From: Hyaloperonospora brassicae
Lineage: Eukaryota; Oomycota; Peronosporomycetes; Peronosporales; Peronosporaceae
Assembly: GCA_947650285.1 (NCBI GenBank)
Contig: CANTFL010000090.1
Span: forward strand, 1,178,001 to 1,242,000
Direction: 5' to 3'
Length of the DNA stretch: 64,000 bases
In this document: positions 24,896 through 36,692 of the stretch, piece by piece
Layout of the letters: every line of letters begins with the position of its first letter
How positions within the stretch are numbered: position 1 is the stretch's first letter
Program-made: the position numbers and the translations under genes
Notes under the pieces: generated by a model
What the model was told of the DNA's origin: nothing
Seen by the model: only the letters and a program-made list of their open reading frames with translations
Database searches by the model: none

Positions 24896-27106
24896 GCATC
24901 CCTGCACCCCATTGTGTGGCTCACACCTACAGCGTTACTGGTACTTTGTCGAAGCACGATCTTTTGTCCACACTTCCAGATCCGGTTCTTTTCCACAATC
25001 TGATTACCACAAAAAAGCCAAAAACGTTTTTCACTCAATAATACGGTTATCTCACCATATTTTTAACATCCATGCACATAAGAGTAAAAAAAATACTACC
25101 TACCTAATAGTCATTCATTATGGAAACTCTAAATGTCTGCAAATGATAGCAATCAGATAAATTTTCAATCATAGTGTTTGATATAGCTTGTAATTATACA
25201 TCCATCATTTTATTGCTGATTGAAACGCGCATAAATGACATAACCAAGATGTGCTACACCTTCCCAACTGTAATTTTATGACTTGTGTAATATATCTGAC
25301 CGGTCAGCCATCAAAATTGAAATGAAATTTATGTGCAATATATCGAGTCATGCATATATTTAGATATCGTGCTCTCGGTCGCCGCACAAAATCGACATAG
25401 CTTCCCAGTAATTTTTAGAATGGTCACGGCTGGTCAACATCTAAACAAAGAAACAACTACATTTTCATTTAGGCGTCTCGATGCCAATTAAAAGCGTACA
25501 AATATATGTAAGCCTTTCAGTGTGGTTCTTCTTTGTCAAGTGCACATATTTGTTATGCATTTTATGTGCCACCAAGATTGATACCGATCATATACCACCT
25601 CCGGTACTGCCAGCGACGTAGAAATGTGATAAATATATATAATTGTGGAGTGCATGTTGGTAAAGATAAGCTAATCTTGCATTAAATTATCGATCTATGT
25701 AGGTCTCAAATGAAATAGGAGTACATTTTATTGGCTAACCAGCAAATGAGTCTGATAGCGTTTGTAAACTCCTAGCCTGCACAAGATTACGTGGACAAAA
25801 CATATAATTACAAGTACTCGAGCCAATAATTGATTGTACATATCGCATAATGAACAAAATGCTAATCAGAAAAATTATTTTCTGGTCGATGAGAACTACG
25901 CTTACGCGCCCGTTATTCCTCACCACGATTAAAACATTTTTTGGTTTAATTATGATATTTTGGAATGGGATTTCCTTTTCGCTGCGTTTTTGTCTTGGTC
26001 AAAATATCCAAACATCGTCAATTGATTAGTTTGGGATTAGCATCTAAATTTTCAGCAAATCAATTCTTTTTATTAGGTCAAATACTTCACATTGTAATTA
26101 AATTATTTATGGCTTTTATTTAATTGAGCGATCGATATTCGAAGAATGAGACGCATGTAAATAATAGCTTGTAGAGTTTATGCAATACGAAGAACAATTT
26201 TGTCGATTGTCGTCTAAAGTACGGATTTAGATCGAATACAATGCATCTCCCTAAATTCTTCTTCGTTTTGAATTCAATGCAGGCCCGAGAGTGCGTTCAT
26301 AGTTTCAGTGAACCGTAGTTAAATATTTGTAAATCTAATGATCGTGTCCCATTTTTTAAAACGAGATAGGTCGAAATCGAATATTAAATCAAGGTCTTTT
26401 GTTCATTTAGCTTATATCGTGATCGACTCCGCATTCAATGAAATGTAACTTAACAGCATTACAATATAGATTTAGGTGAAGTTGAGCCAAACACGATTTT
26501 ATTGATGTAAACATGCATAGCCGAGTGGAGATCGCGAATTGGCTCTTGCGATGGAGACTTTTGCAATTAAATATTGTGTAGTCTACGAGAAATTTTGCGA
26601 AGAACTTTTGAGGAAAACATGGTCATTGTTAAGGATTGTGAAATCAAGACAAATAATGATACACGAAATGTAGTGATATTGACGTATACTAATGAGGATG
26701 GCGAAAATCTCTCCGACGACGGTGCAACAACAGTACTCAATTAACTTGCCAACGTTTGTATAATATGTAAAATTATATAATTTTTGAGTTCCACAATCAT
26801 TCGAGATCCGAATTATCTAGATGGAATCTGTGGCCAAGCAAAAGTGAAAATTAAAATAGTGCACCAAAAATCCACAAAGTAAGCTTTTTTTCCAGAGATT
26901 TCGTAAGCAGGCGCATAGTTGCATGTTTATCAAAATATCAACTGACACTAATTAATGTTATATTGACTAGTGTCTTTAAATAATTAAGCACAACCGAATA
27001 GTCACTCACCACAAGCAAAAATAAAGTTTTGCCGAATACAAGCAGGTGAATGATTTGCTGCTTGCGTTCTAAATTCATTAAGGTAAGAGTTGAAATATTA
27101 AAAATA
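24896..27106. other. AT-rich interval, nothing recognised
   Basis: A low-GC stretch with no coding frame of note and no LTR or TIR pairs that I could see. Confidence 0.5.
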
Positions 27107-27282
27107 GGGAATTGCTAAATTCACACCCCTTTTACTTAGATTCACACCCTTCCTTCAAAATCTTATACATAAAGTCCTTATTAATATTAAGATTTGATTT
27201 CTGACAAAGGTATAGCTCAAAAATGTAGGCCATTTATTTGCAAGTAATACGTAAGAAATACATTAAGGCCATCGTCTGAACC

Positions 27283-27437
27283 ACTTAGAGCGGCAGGGAC
27301 ACAACAGCCAACGTGATTTTTGCCACATGGCTCCAGTCCAGATCGCCACCTTCACGCGCCTTGACGACTGCCGTCACTGTCAGGTACAACACGAACGCCC
27401 AGCCAGCGCAAGAGACGTCATTGAAGGCCAGCAGGTA
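27283..27437 (-). pseudogene. Captured fragment, possibly 3-hydroxyacyl-CoA dehydratase (HACD/PTPLA-like)
   Basis: The minus strand reads YLLAFNDVS, then GWAFVLYLTV, then LDWSHVAK, about 49 residues before a TAA. The pattern Y-L-L-x-x-N followed by G-W-x-x-V-L-Y resembles the first membrane segment of very-long-chain 3-hydroxyacyl-CoA dehydratases, an ER enzyme of fatty-acid elongation. The match is short and made by eye, so the name is tentative. It joins adenylate kinase sequence within the same small element. Confidence 0.35.
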
Positions 27438-27539
27438 CAAATTTAGTTGCGAGGACTACGTATACAAAAAGAGGGAGCTATGGTCAGCATCTGCGTAGAA
27501 ACCTGGACACTCGTCTGTATCTCCTCATGTTCTCACTTT

Positions 27540-27790
27540 TTTGGCCTGCACGACCGTTCATGGAAAGTCGTCAAGAATAAAGCCACGACGGCATTCCGAA
27601 CTCTAGATGGCGTCCTTGATGATTCCGAAGACAATCTCATCGGTCACAAGTGCGCCCGACTCCATCGCGGCTTTGACATTTTTGCCTATGTCGGTGCCAT
27701 CAGCTACAGCAGCGCGCAAGATGTCGCCCGTAGCCAAATGGCAGAGAAAGTACTCGTCTTTGTCCAACGGCAATTGCGTACCTTGTATAA
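27540..27790 (-). pseudogene. Captured adenylate kinase fragment
   Basis: The minus strand reads KDEYFLCHLATGDILRAAVA, then KVKAAMESGALVTDEI-type sequence (here KNVKAAMESG and LVTDEIVFGIIKDAI). After a TAG at 27603-27605 it reads ECRRGFILDDFP and, after a TGA, TVVQAKK. These are successive blocks of the nucleotide-binding and lid-proximal parts of adenylate kinase (ATP + AMP = 2 ADP). The P-loop GxPGxGKGT is missing apart from its last residues GTQ, and the C-terminal half is absent. It is a dead fragment inside the TIR element. Confidence 0.85.
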
Positions 27791-27850
27791 AAAAGATTTT
27801 GAAGAAAGGGTGTGAATCTAAGGAAAAGAGGTGTGAATTGAGCAATTCCC

Positions 27851-29101
27851 TATAAATGATGGTAATTAATCCTTGTCTAGTGATTAGCCGGTATAATTTT
27901 CTCAAGATAATCGTTCTGCTACTTGTAAGCTAATTTTTATATAGAGATCTGCCAAACGCATTAAGCTTTGACGTCCTCATTTATTGTGAGTTGTCACTAG
28001 ATTGATAGTTATATTAATTTCATCTAATTGTAATCACAATCAATTTTATATATATTTTAAAGAAGTAATAAAAAAAGATGTAAAAAATCGACGAAATGAT
28101 ATATGTTTCCCTGTAAATTGACAAATTAATAGCATGTATGTGCTTAGGCGGTATTGTTGCCGAAAATAATCTTCGATAGTTAGCCGTTTTTAGATTGTGT
28201 AAGAGTCTTCATGTTGAGCCGAGATCTTCTCGATACAATGACACGTAAGTAAGCTTAGTAATTATTACGAACGAATCGGTAGACGATTAGAATAATCTTT
28301 ACAGGACCAGGATTGGTCATTCATATATAACATATTATTTTGCAAATTAAAATGGGCAAATATCCGTTTGACTTTCCATAAAAAATTGAAAATTGCTATG
28401 GTTTCGATGGACCTGACAAGAATGACTTAAACGTCCTATGTTCGCTGATGCTGCGAAAAAGCAAGTGTTTGTGATCATATAACAATATAAAAGTACAACC
28501 CTACCGATATTATATCGTAATTATTACGCGGTATACAAAGACAATGTATAAACCCTTATGTCATATAAAGAAACTAAAATAAAAAGTCGAGCCATAACCT
28601 ACTAAATATATAAGCGCAAATCTGTTGTGTGCCTCTCTGGAGAAAATTGTACATAACTATCACTGTCATCTGGCCATGTCGATTATCGTAGAGGTAAGAT
28701 AGACTCCACTGATCATGACGCACTAATTTATCGAGATCTTAATCAGCCAATTTCAAATGGATCGACAGATGGGACCTGATAAAATTGCATCATTAATGTA
28801 ATCTATACATTTCCATCAAGACATTTTACTTGAATTAGAATTTTGGGCGCTTTCTTACAAAGATTCAAGCGTGATCGTAGAAATCAGATACGCTTAAGGT
28901 TTTAAGGCGTTAGGAAGTGAAGGTCTTGGACAAGAGATATAACTTTATACGACATTGTCCGTACCACAATTTACTTCTTCAAGTCTAATTTATGTAGGCT
29001 AATTATATTTGTGCCGTCGACTTATACAAAGATCTTTATACTTACTGCTAACAAAATTAACGAAGGATTCGAATTCTTCTATATGCTGAAGTATTTATAC
29101 A
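27851..29101. other. AT-rich interval, nothing recognised
   Basis: No coding frame or repeat pair was found between the two MULE-type elements. Confidence 0.5.
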
Positions 29102-29164
29102 GGAAATTGCTAAATTCACACCCCTTTTCATTAGATTAACACCGTTCATTTAAAATCTTATATT

Positions 29165-29255
29165 TACAAGGTACGCAGTCGCCGTTATACCAAGACGAGT
29201 ACTTTCTCTGCCACTTGGATATGAGCGACATCTTGCGCGCTGCTGTAGCTGTCTG
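29165..29255 (+). pseudogene. Adenylate kinase fragment in T2
   Basis: The plus strand reads GTQSPLYQDEYFLCHL, then DILRAAVA, about 30 residues, before the sequence switches to transposase. The junction with the TIR (ATCTT, a short A/T stretch, then ACAAGGTACGCA) is shared with T1, so one capture event preceded the separation of the two copies. Confidence 0.75.
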
Positions 29256-29965
29256 GTATTTGCAGTCCATAAGCACGACATGATGGTATCGGCAAGCAAG
29301 CGAATAATTTCTTTGTGGGCGAAAAAGGGAGGTTATTGCTCCATCATCATCACATCTGTAAAAGTGCTTAAAATTGCTTGCAAACAAATCATCAAAAAGA
29401 GCTTTTATCGGTGTCCGTCCAATTAGCTTGTCCTTTTGAAGTTTCGTACGCTCATTGTGCAATGTAGAGAGGTTTGCTAGGACACCGATATTCTCCATAA
29501 GAAGGGATGAAAAAATTCCCTAACGATTTAACATTAGCCAATGTCATATTATTAACAGTATCGTCCTGCTCGCTATTTAGCTTCCTATGAGTCGAATGAC
29601 CAGACGGATGGAGTGACGGCTCGTGATTGTGGCATCCATTCATCACGTTTAACTTTCAATAACCCCTTTTTTTGGAGAAATTTTGACTTAAAAGGAACGG
29701 GCAATCGATTCGGCGTGAGCTGGTCTGGCGTTGGCGCTCTTTTCCAATCTTTGGTACGTTTGCGGCACCTCGATCACATTTAAGGTAGACACGCTTTCAT
29801 GCAATCGAACTTTTAATCGTAACAGCATAGCCTTGGCCACGTGCGAACGTCTGCACAGTATCCATAAGTTGCTCCCGACTGGCATACTTAACCTCGGAAG
29901 GAGGAAGAATGTTAATGCGTCGTGCCCTATCAGTAATCGCTGGGGGAGCTAGACCACAGGCGTGA
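29256..29965 (-). pseudogene. MULE transposase N-terminal half in T2
   Basis: Minus-strand order: a FAR1/WRKY-GCM1-like DNA-binding region (YASREQLMDTVQTFARGQGY, KCDRG, RRIDCPF, then NGCHNHEPSLHPSGH) at 29960-29560. A linker follows, then the start of the transposase domain at 29498-29256: GRTPIKALFDDL, FYRCDDDGAITSLF, and VLMDCKYQT holding the first catalytic Asp. The rest of the DDE domain is lost at the junction with adenylate kinase sequence. Stops occur near 29780 and 29455. Confidence 0.7.
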
Positions 29966-30132
29966 GTAGTATCTTATTTTTTTTTTACGTATTACTTGCC
30001 AATTTATGGCCTAGATTTTAGAGTGATACCATTGTCAGAAATCAAATCTTAAAATGAATTTGGATTTTATATATAAGATTTTGAAGGAAGGATCTGAATC
30101 CAAGGAAAAGGGGTGTGAATTAAGCAATTTCC

Positions 30133-31490
30133 TTTATGTATTTCAATGAATTGCAAGAGGAAATAAAATATCCCAAATCGTAGGGCGAGATGAGATTTAT
30201 AAATATCATTATTTTGATTCGCACTGACATCTCTCCGCACACATTGTAATTACCCCTACGTACATTCAGCATACACATTATATTGGAAAATTACAGAAAG
30301 TTACTTTGAGCGAGCGTTATACACACTATATATGAACATAATTAGCCATGATATGAGACGGCATTTTCACATTTTAGCCTGTAAACGTAAAACGGTTGCG
30401 CTAATCCTCACATTACCTTTTTATGTGTGTAAAGCATCCTAAGTTTTATAGGATTACACCCGTTGCTACAAGGGTTTAATTTGGACACATAAACGTGATA
30501 GTTAAGGGTCAGTATATATTTTGGTGCACTGGAATGAATTAGTCATTATCAAATTTTAAATTCAATGCACAAAACCATTGATCCTGGCAGGTAAACAATG
30601 AAGATATCCTTCATACGCAAAACAATACTAAGCTTACACTGCTACTATCCATGAGTACATCAACGATTGCAACAAAAATATCTCTAACGCTATAAACGTT
30701 ATACTTTGACGTATTTATGTAGTAATAAAGAGGAGTGAAAATGATTACAGGCATATGGAATAATGGCTGGTATGGATGTTCCTGTAAATTAAAATAGACA
30801 CCGAAGCATAAGTACAACTCCGACAGCTATAAATGTTTTTATTCATGTGACAACGTGACACATAATTTACTCTAATATGAGCACATGAGTGCGTGGAGAG
30901 CATTTTTATGAAAAATTAGCACGTGCGAGCATACTTTTTACTACTTATCTCATGCAATAAAAGATTGGTGAATTTATCAGAGTGTTTCCATAAACTTTTT
31001 CAAATAATTTTATAAAAAATAAATTGGATCCATAAAGAATCCTATTAACCATACATGGAGCTGATGGATTTCCTATTTCGCAATGGATTCCACCAGTGAA
31101 GAAATATTAAAAAAAATTATGATCACTATTAAGGCCGGTAAGGATGTCACTAGAACCATCTCAATCGGCTGCATAACATAAAAGGTTATGGAATCTTGTA
31201 GTAAGCACGTGTTTTTGCTAATAATCGAATGGTTTAAGTAGCCTATCACCAGTATTGTATGTATTCACATGATAGATGGATGAATCGTGTGTTTTTACTT
31301 TAGCTTTTTGCCATTAAGGTCTGACGTTACTATTAGGCGCTTAAGACATATGCATATCAGACGGAAACATGATACTTGAGGCATCAAGATAAGAATTTGG
31401 TATTTAATGTAATTAAAAAAAGTGCCAATTATTGGTTGAACGATTTAACATAGTATTGATTACAGACTTATAGGAATCAGCTAATTACGT
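30133..31490. other. AT-rich interval, nothing recognised
   Basis: Low-GC sequence without credible coding frames or repeats. Confidence 0.5.
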
Positions 31491-31532
31491 CTCGAGCAGA
31501 CAGGTTCTATATATGAACCTATCTACTCGAGG
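31491..31532. repeat. 17-bp inverted repeat
   Basis: Arms CTCGAGCAGACAGGTTC and GAACCTATCTACTCGAG pair at 15 of 17 positions around a short TA-rich loop. It stands alone in AT-rich DNA. It could be a hairpin in an RNA or a transposon relic. Confidence 0.7.
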
Positions 31533-31639
31533 TAGCTTTATCTGAGTATATCAAGCGCTGTATAATCATTTAGTAAGAATCTAGTTTACTTTCGGTATTT
31601 CAGTGGAGAACCAACCAAAATCTATTAAACGGTATATAT

Positions 31640-33400
31640 AGTACTGTGGTGAAGTCGATCTCACAAAATTGCTTTAGTGAGTGTCGATCTTCCACTTTCC
31701 CAGACTTGCCGACTCACGGAGGGGGTACTCCGATCCGTGCCTTGTTGTATAGCCTTGTTCTCACCTTGTGTACCCGTCGGTTGGGCTGGCTTGAGCTCTT
31801 CGTAATGGCCTTGGGAGATGTCGATCTCGCTTAGGGTTTGGGGTTGAGCGCTCGCTTCCGGTGCGGAAATCTTCACACCACGAACAGGGGTTCTGCGATC
31901 CTGATCTTGGGTCACGGCGATCTCTATTTAAATGTGTCGCGATCTTGATCTTGAATCACACCGATCTCGATTCGTCTTCGGGATCGGGGTCTTCGCTGTG
32001 CGGAAACTTCACTCAGCAAATAAAAGTCTTGCGTCGATCTTGCATTGGGTTCGATCCGATCTGGTCTCGGGATAGGCCGATCTTGCCGGAAGTGCGCAAT
32101 ATGGACAGATCGGTTCTTGGTTCCGCCAAAACGAAACACGCCGATATGTCCCGTAGATCGCTTTGATCTCGCTTGGTCTTGTCCTGAACGCCTTGTCCAG
32201 ATCTTTTGACCATTTGAGCCGTCTCGCGATCTTGTGTCCAAAATCCTTTTCCTTTTCCTTTGTTGTGTGGCTGCTACCCTAGCAGTTGAGTTGAGTGTGA
32301 GTACTTGATCGATTCGGGCCAGATATCCCGAGGTCGCTCTTTTCGATCTTGGCCAACAACCCAAGATCGGTCTTCTGTGTCCCTGTAACACGCGTGCCTT
32401 GACCCGCCGGGGAAGCCAAATCAATCTTGCCCGGAGAAGAGGGGAGGAGAACGTGCGTCGTGAGCAGAAGAAGTAGAGTTCAAGTCTGTTTATCAACCAA
32501 CCAATTATTAGCTACCCTATCATTAAGCCTATTCCCAACCGTAGGTCACTCTCCAAGTCGATATCACCTTTAAACTTGACCGCCCTCTCGAACACGTGTC
32601 GTAATTTCGTGACCTGTACTCCAAAGATAGCGCCAACACTCCCGATATCGTACCTAGACATCAAAAAGGAGCAAATTTCTAACTGTGGTACCAAATACCC
32701 AATTTTGATACCAAAAGGCCCAAAATAGTATCCAAGATGTGGAACGTGTCCAAATCCGCTTTGCGACGTCACTTCGACCGGCTTCCACTAGATCTTTCGG
32801 TCTGAAATTTTGGTACATCACTCATGGGTCTCCAACAAGCATGTACATCATCATACAATATCTCCATCATCGATATATCCATAACCAGCAGGAAACATGA
32901 CCGATCTGATGTCCAATTCGAGATCGTTGAGGATCGACACAGTGCAATCCGGCCATATATGTTCTTTCGTTCATTGTGCGCACTCCGATACCATCAGCAA
33001 GAGTTTATTTGCTCAATGGGACCATTTACAGTTCTTACAACGGTCCCACGGACTCCCACAAACATCCCCACTTCCAGATCGGGCCATAATTAACCTAAAT
33101 CAGTACCCCCTTTGGGAGATCAGTAGAGAGCATCACCGATCTGCAGGATGTTACACCTTCGTCACCGGGTCATATCACATCACCTGGTCCCAGATCCTTG
33201 TCCCAGATCGCTCCATTAAAATCGTTCTATCTGTCGTCTTGTCCCAGATCGCTCCGTCTCAGGTCGATCCATATCCATCAGTTTGGTGACAGTTGGACCA
33301 GATCGCCGATTCCCGTTGAAATCGGTTTCCATCTCCTCATTGGATCGCCAAGTCCCGTGGACCCGTTTTCCGCCAGTAAGTGACACCTTAACTGAGTGGC
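31640..33400. other. GATC-rich block without recognised gene
   Basis: GC-balanced DNA with an unusual excess of GATC (20 occurrences in 31801-32400, where about 2-3 are expected). A 17-18 bp direct repeat (TTGTCCCAGATCGCTCC) occurs at 33198-33214 and 33239-33255. No protein domain was identified. The block probably derives from the untranslated or LTR part of an old repeat. Confidence 0.5.
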
Positions 33401-33630
33401 CACCAATCCACGTCCCATCATTTAATTTAATTAATGACTTTACCACATAAGCGACAAATTGACACCACGCTGCCTCATGCTCTGTATGTATATATCGATA
33501 TATAGGTATACAGATGAAAATATATATTTATATATATCGATACCGCTAAGGCAAAAGGCAATTATAGTTACAATGTCAAATTAGGAAGATATCTATGTTT
33601 TAGAGATGCAAACGCAATGGCTTTACAATC

Positions 33631-36600
33631 GGTTGATGATACTTAACCCCCCCCATTTTTTCTACTTTTACCCCTTTGAAACTTAAATAGGGCGCCTTCT
33701 ATTTTTCATAACTCAGTGCAATGTACAGGTTCACACGGCGCGTATATATATTATATAACAAGATGAGCTTGCGTACAACATTGTCATACGTCTTTTGGAA
33801 ATATACGCGTTGGGATAATGCGTGTTCAACTAGAGAACGACAATATTATCACGAAATGTTGAGACATCAAGGTTACAGTTGTGTGAGCTTCTAGATACGG
33901 AGATTTAGAAGCTACTATATACGTATTTTCTGTACTATAACAAGTAGGTGAGATCAACATAGAAAGGGAGACAACGATCCACCTTAAATTTCCTGCTCTA
34001 GAAGCCAAGCGGGTATTTAAGTGTTAAAAATGGACGTATCGTCTATATGATGCATTTTGCTCTTGATTAGAGCTGACAACAACGAAAAACGTTTCCCTAT
34101 AAGGTCAAGCGGATCACGAGCACGCCTAGGATGTCCGGAATATGGATGCTGGAGCTGTAGAATCCCGCGAACGACATTTGATCACGAGAGTGATCTCAAG
34201 CGGCGCTAGATGACTGTGCAGAAACATTTTTTAAGCGTCATACGAACGTCTCACAGTGCCGTTGTTGCGTAATAACTAATCTTCTTGCTGGTCCATAATC
34301 TAACTGCTTACTTCAATATGGTGATCAAGACGAAGAATAATAATAACAGCAAAAACGTGTCGTATAATGCAATACCGACCCTACATCAGCTCTACGATAA
34401 TCGCAAAAAAACAAACTACGAACATGCTAATGTCTCACACAGTACGACCTGCAGGTGCGCTTCCGTTTTGCTTTGTTGTTTTCTTATTTTCTTGGTGTTT
34501 TTGTAACCATGCAGTTGACGATACATAGACCACGAAGCTCTGTACGCCATGACCAATGAATGATGCTTGTTGTCTTGTACCCACGCCTCTAACTGATTCG
34601 ACGATCGTTGTACAATACCGAGTATCCCCTAAACCCTTGCAAAATTGGTGCATGAGCGCTTGTTTTGCCCATATTGACTGCAGATACTGCACTTCCGATT
34701 CATGATAGCAGAACCCTCGATATATGCAAACGCAGACGGGTCTGGCGGCTGCTTGTGTTGGTTTGTTGCTCCGGATGATCTTCCTTTTGGTTTTGTTTCG
34801 ACTGGATATCTCACCGACACGCTTGGACCCATCAATAATGTATCAGTGATGTGGGCTCGAAAAGCAATTTTCTTATGGGTTGGTGCTGAGTCGAATACTA
34901 GAAATAGATTTAATACCAAGTCATCAAGTCGAACGATGCTTTTCAAGTCTTCTGCAGCAAAAGCAGGAGTAAATTCTCCAACCACTAATGCGAGTCAAAC
35001 TCTTGTAGTATGAAGGGTGCATCAGCGTTGATTTCTTATGAGTAGAGTGCTTGCACGATAGGCCCATAGTTAATCGGAACTTGTAATCGCATTGATAGTT
35101 TGATGCATGGTGTTAGTGGACAAGGGTGAGCGCATAAGATGACACCTTATAAACAACCTGTCTGTATATGGGCAATGCTGCGAATGTTTGATCTTTTTTG
35201 CGATCATCAGCGTGCATCTTGTTCATCTCCACCACTTGGTGCTCGTTTGTTAAGTGGAGACTTTGAAACACTGTGATAAGATCACGAACCGACGATCTCA
35301 AAAAGCGCTTCACGTACGAATATACTGACTCAGCTCTAGATGTAGTGGAACAGCCGATGTGGAAGACGTCTCCCACCCACGCTTCAACAAACTTCTTTTG
35401 TGCTTGACCCACGTTCTATCCAGGTAGCGTTTGACAAAAGGTAGATGTCGGTACTTAGTCTGAAATTCGTCCCATTGTGCTTCGAAAACTTCGACACTTG
35501 ATGCATCGCAGAGAGCGTTCCAGTCCGCGATCATCTCTTCTCAATCATTGCCATTCGTAAGTTGAACTTTGCACCTGGCAACAACTTATTCATTTGTGTG
35601 CCAGCAGCACAGCAATCTTGTCGCATTCGGAAATACTTTCTGCTAAGCGTTAAAGAGAGCCGAATTGTTATCGCTGACCAGAATTCGCAGAAGGTTGTCA
35701 TTTCTTCGACTCTTAAGCACCTTCTTAAGAGCGGTTAGATACCATTCGTGATTCTTTCCGTCCTTTCTTAACATAAATGTTGAGCAAATGAAGATGACTT
35801 TCCAAACGGGGTGACGCCAAAATAATTGAGCATGGGCATCTCGAACTTGTTTGTCTTGTCCGTGCAGTCGAGTATGATGACGTCACAGAACTCTGCAGCA
35901 AAAGCGATGAGATGAGAATTTGCAAACATCAGGCGGCAGATTTGACTCTTTGCGTCAAGACTGAAATCATAGCAATAGTTTTTTGCTTGCGGCTCGTCGA
36001 ACAGCGATTGAATCGGCATACGTCCATTCAAGTACCCTCTGCGTTCCTTCTGTTTGTCATTGTATATATCACTGCTTACGCTGCAGACGTCCTGATACTT
36101 CTGTCTGAGGAACGCAAGTTAGTCTTTTGGCCGCACACCTGCTCTCTATAGTTGAATGCGCTTGCTTTGTTGCTAAAGGTTGCTATCTAGCGCGAGAATG
36201 GACTTCGAGGTTTGTAGACATGTTATGGTTGTGAGCTCCTTCATGTCGGGTCACCTGCCACATCTTGTCAACGCCGATCTGTCGCGCTATGAGTCGGTAC
36301 TCGCATCATGTACGTTTTGTCTTGGTCTTCCGCACGACAGCAGTAGACTTGTATGATCCGGCTCGGTCGCACACAACAATCCTTTCCCCTTTTTATAGTC
36401 GGACCTGAAGATAGAAAGAGTAAACTTATTCTTGCGCGCTTACAATTGGAGAGCCGTGAACATCTCCTTTGCTGAAGGATACTTGACTTCGAAGAATCCA
36501 TCAGACTCCATCAAATTTTAAGCAGTTCCTTATGGTAGTTGTTAAGTTATTAAGTGAATGGTAGTGCATAGTACCTATTGATATAGTTGCCATTATTGAT

Positions 36601-36684
36601 TCCGTATAAGTTGTAAAATACACCCTGTTTCAATTCTAGGGTGGTGAAAATAGTAAAAATGGGGGGGGTGAAATATCAATTCCC
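33631..36684. mobile_element. MULE-type DNA transposon, second family
   Basis: An element of about 3 kb with terminal inverted repeats of about 50 bp containing an eight-C tract. The left end reads TTAACCCCCCCCATTTTTTC, and the right end, reverse complemented, reads TTCACCCCCCCCATTTTTAC. It is flanked by TTACAATC at 33623-33630 and 36685-36692. That is a perfect 8-bp direct repeat, or 9 bp with one mismatch, as expected for MULEs. It contains a broken transposase on the minus strand. Its TIRs differ from those of T1 and T2. Confidence 0.85.
34640..36510 (-). pseudogene. MULE transposase, broken
   Basis: Minus-strand blocks: an N-terminal DNA-binding region with a dipeptide-rich KRGKDC/CDRAG-type stretch and THSATDR (36501-36250). 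The DDE domain follows with VIILDCTDKTNKFEMPMLN (36031-35768) and LVSDNNSALFNAL (about 35680). The C-terminal part is KKFVEAWVGDVFHIGCSTTSRAES (35412-35113), and a CCHC-like end CSICSQYGQNKRSC lies near 34690. The order is that of fungal and oomycete MULE transposases of about 600 residues. Stops and frame changes near 35770, 35560, 35400 and 35110 make it inactive. Confidence 0.8.
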
Positions 36685-36692
36685 TTACAATC

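Larger units (their letters stand above)
27107..27850. mobile_element. Pack-MULE-like element T1 carrying captured gene fragments
   Basis: 744 bp bounded by inverted repeats of about 60 bp. The left end reads GGGAATTGCTAAATTCACAC, and the right end, reverse complemented, reads GGGAATTGCTCAATTCACAC; both go on through TTAGATTCACACCC to TTCAAAATCTT. The same termini and about 190 bp of subterminal sequence recur at 29102-30132, which also carries transposase debris. The inside holds fragments of an adenylate kinase gene and of a second gene, both on the minus strand. The flanking 8-mers (TAAAAATA and TATAAATG) are only weakly alike, so the target duplication is uncertain. Confidence 0.75.
29102..30132. 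mobile_element. MULE element T2, truncated, same family as T1
   Basis: 1,031 bp with terminal inverted repeats (left GGAAATTGCTAAATTCACAC; right, reverse complemented, GGAAATTGCTTAATTCACAC). The flanking 8-mers TTTATACA and TTTATGTA agree at 6 of 8 positions. It keeps the N-terminal half of a MULE transposase on the minus strand. Its left end carries the same adenylate kinase start as T1, joined to the TIR at the same point. T1 and T2 lie in opposite orientation. Confidence 0.75.

Noticed and set aside
31924..32496. 190-codon Arg/Asp-rich minus-strand frame
   Set aside because: Its composition is explained by the GATC-rich DNA, giving repeated Asp-Arg and Ser-Arg-like dipeptides; no domain.
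31640..33400. GATC excess as Dam methylation sites
   Set aside because: Dam-type regulation is bacterial; nothing else in the window suggests bacterial DNA.
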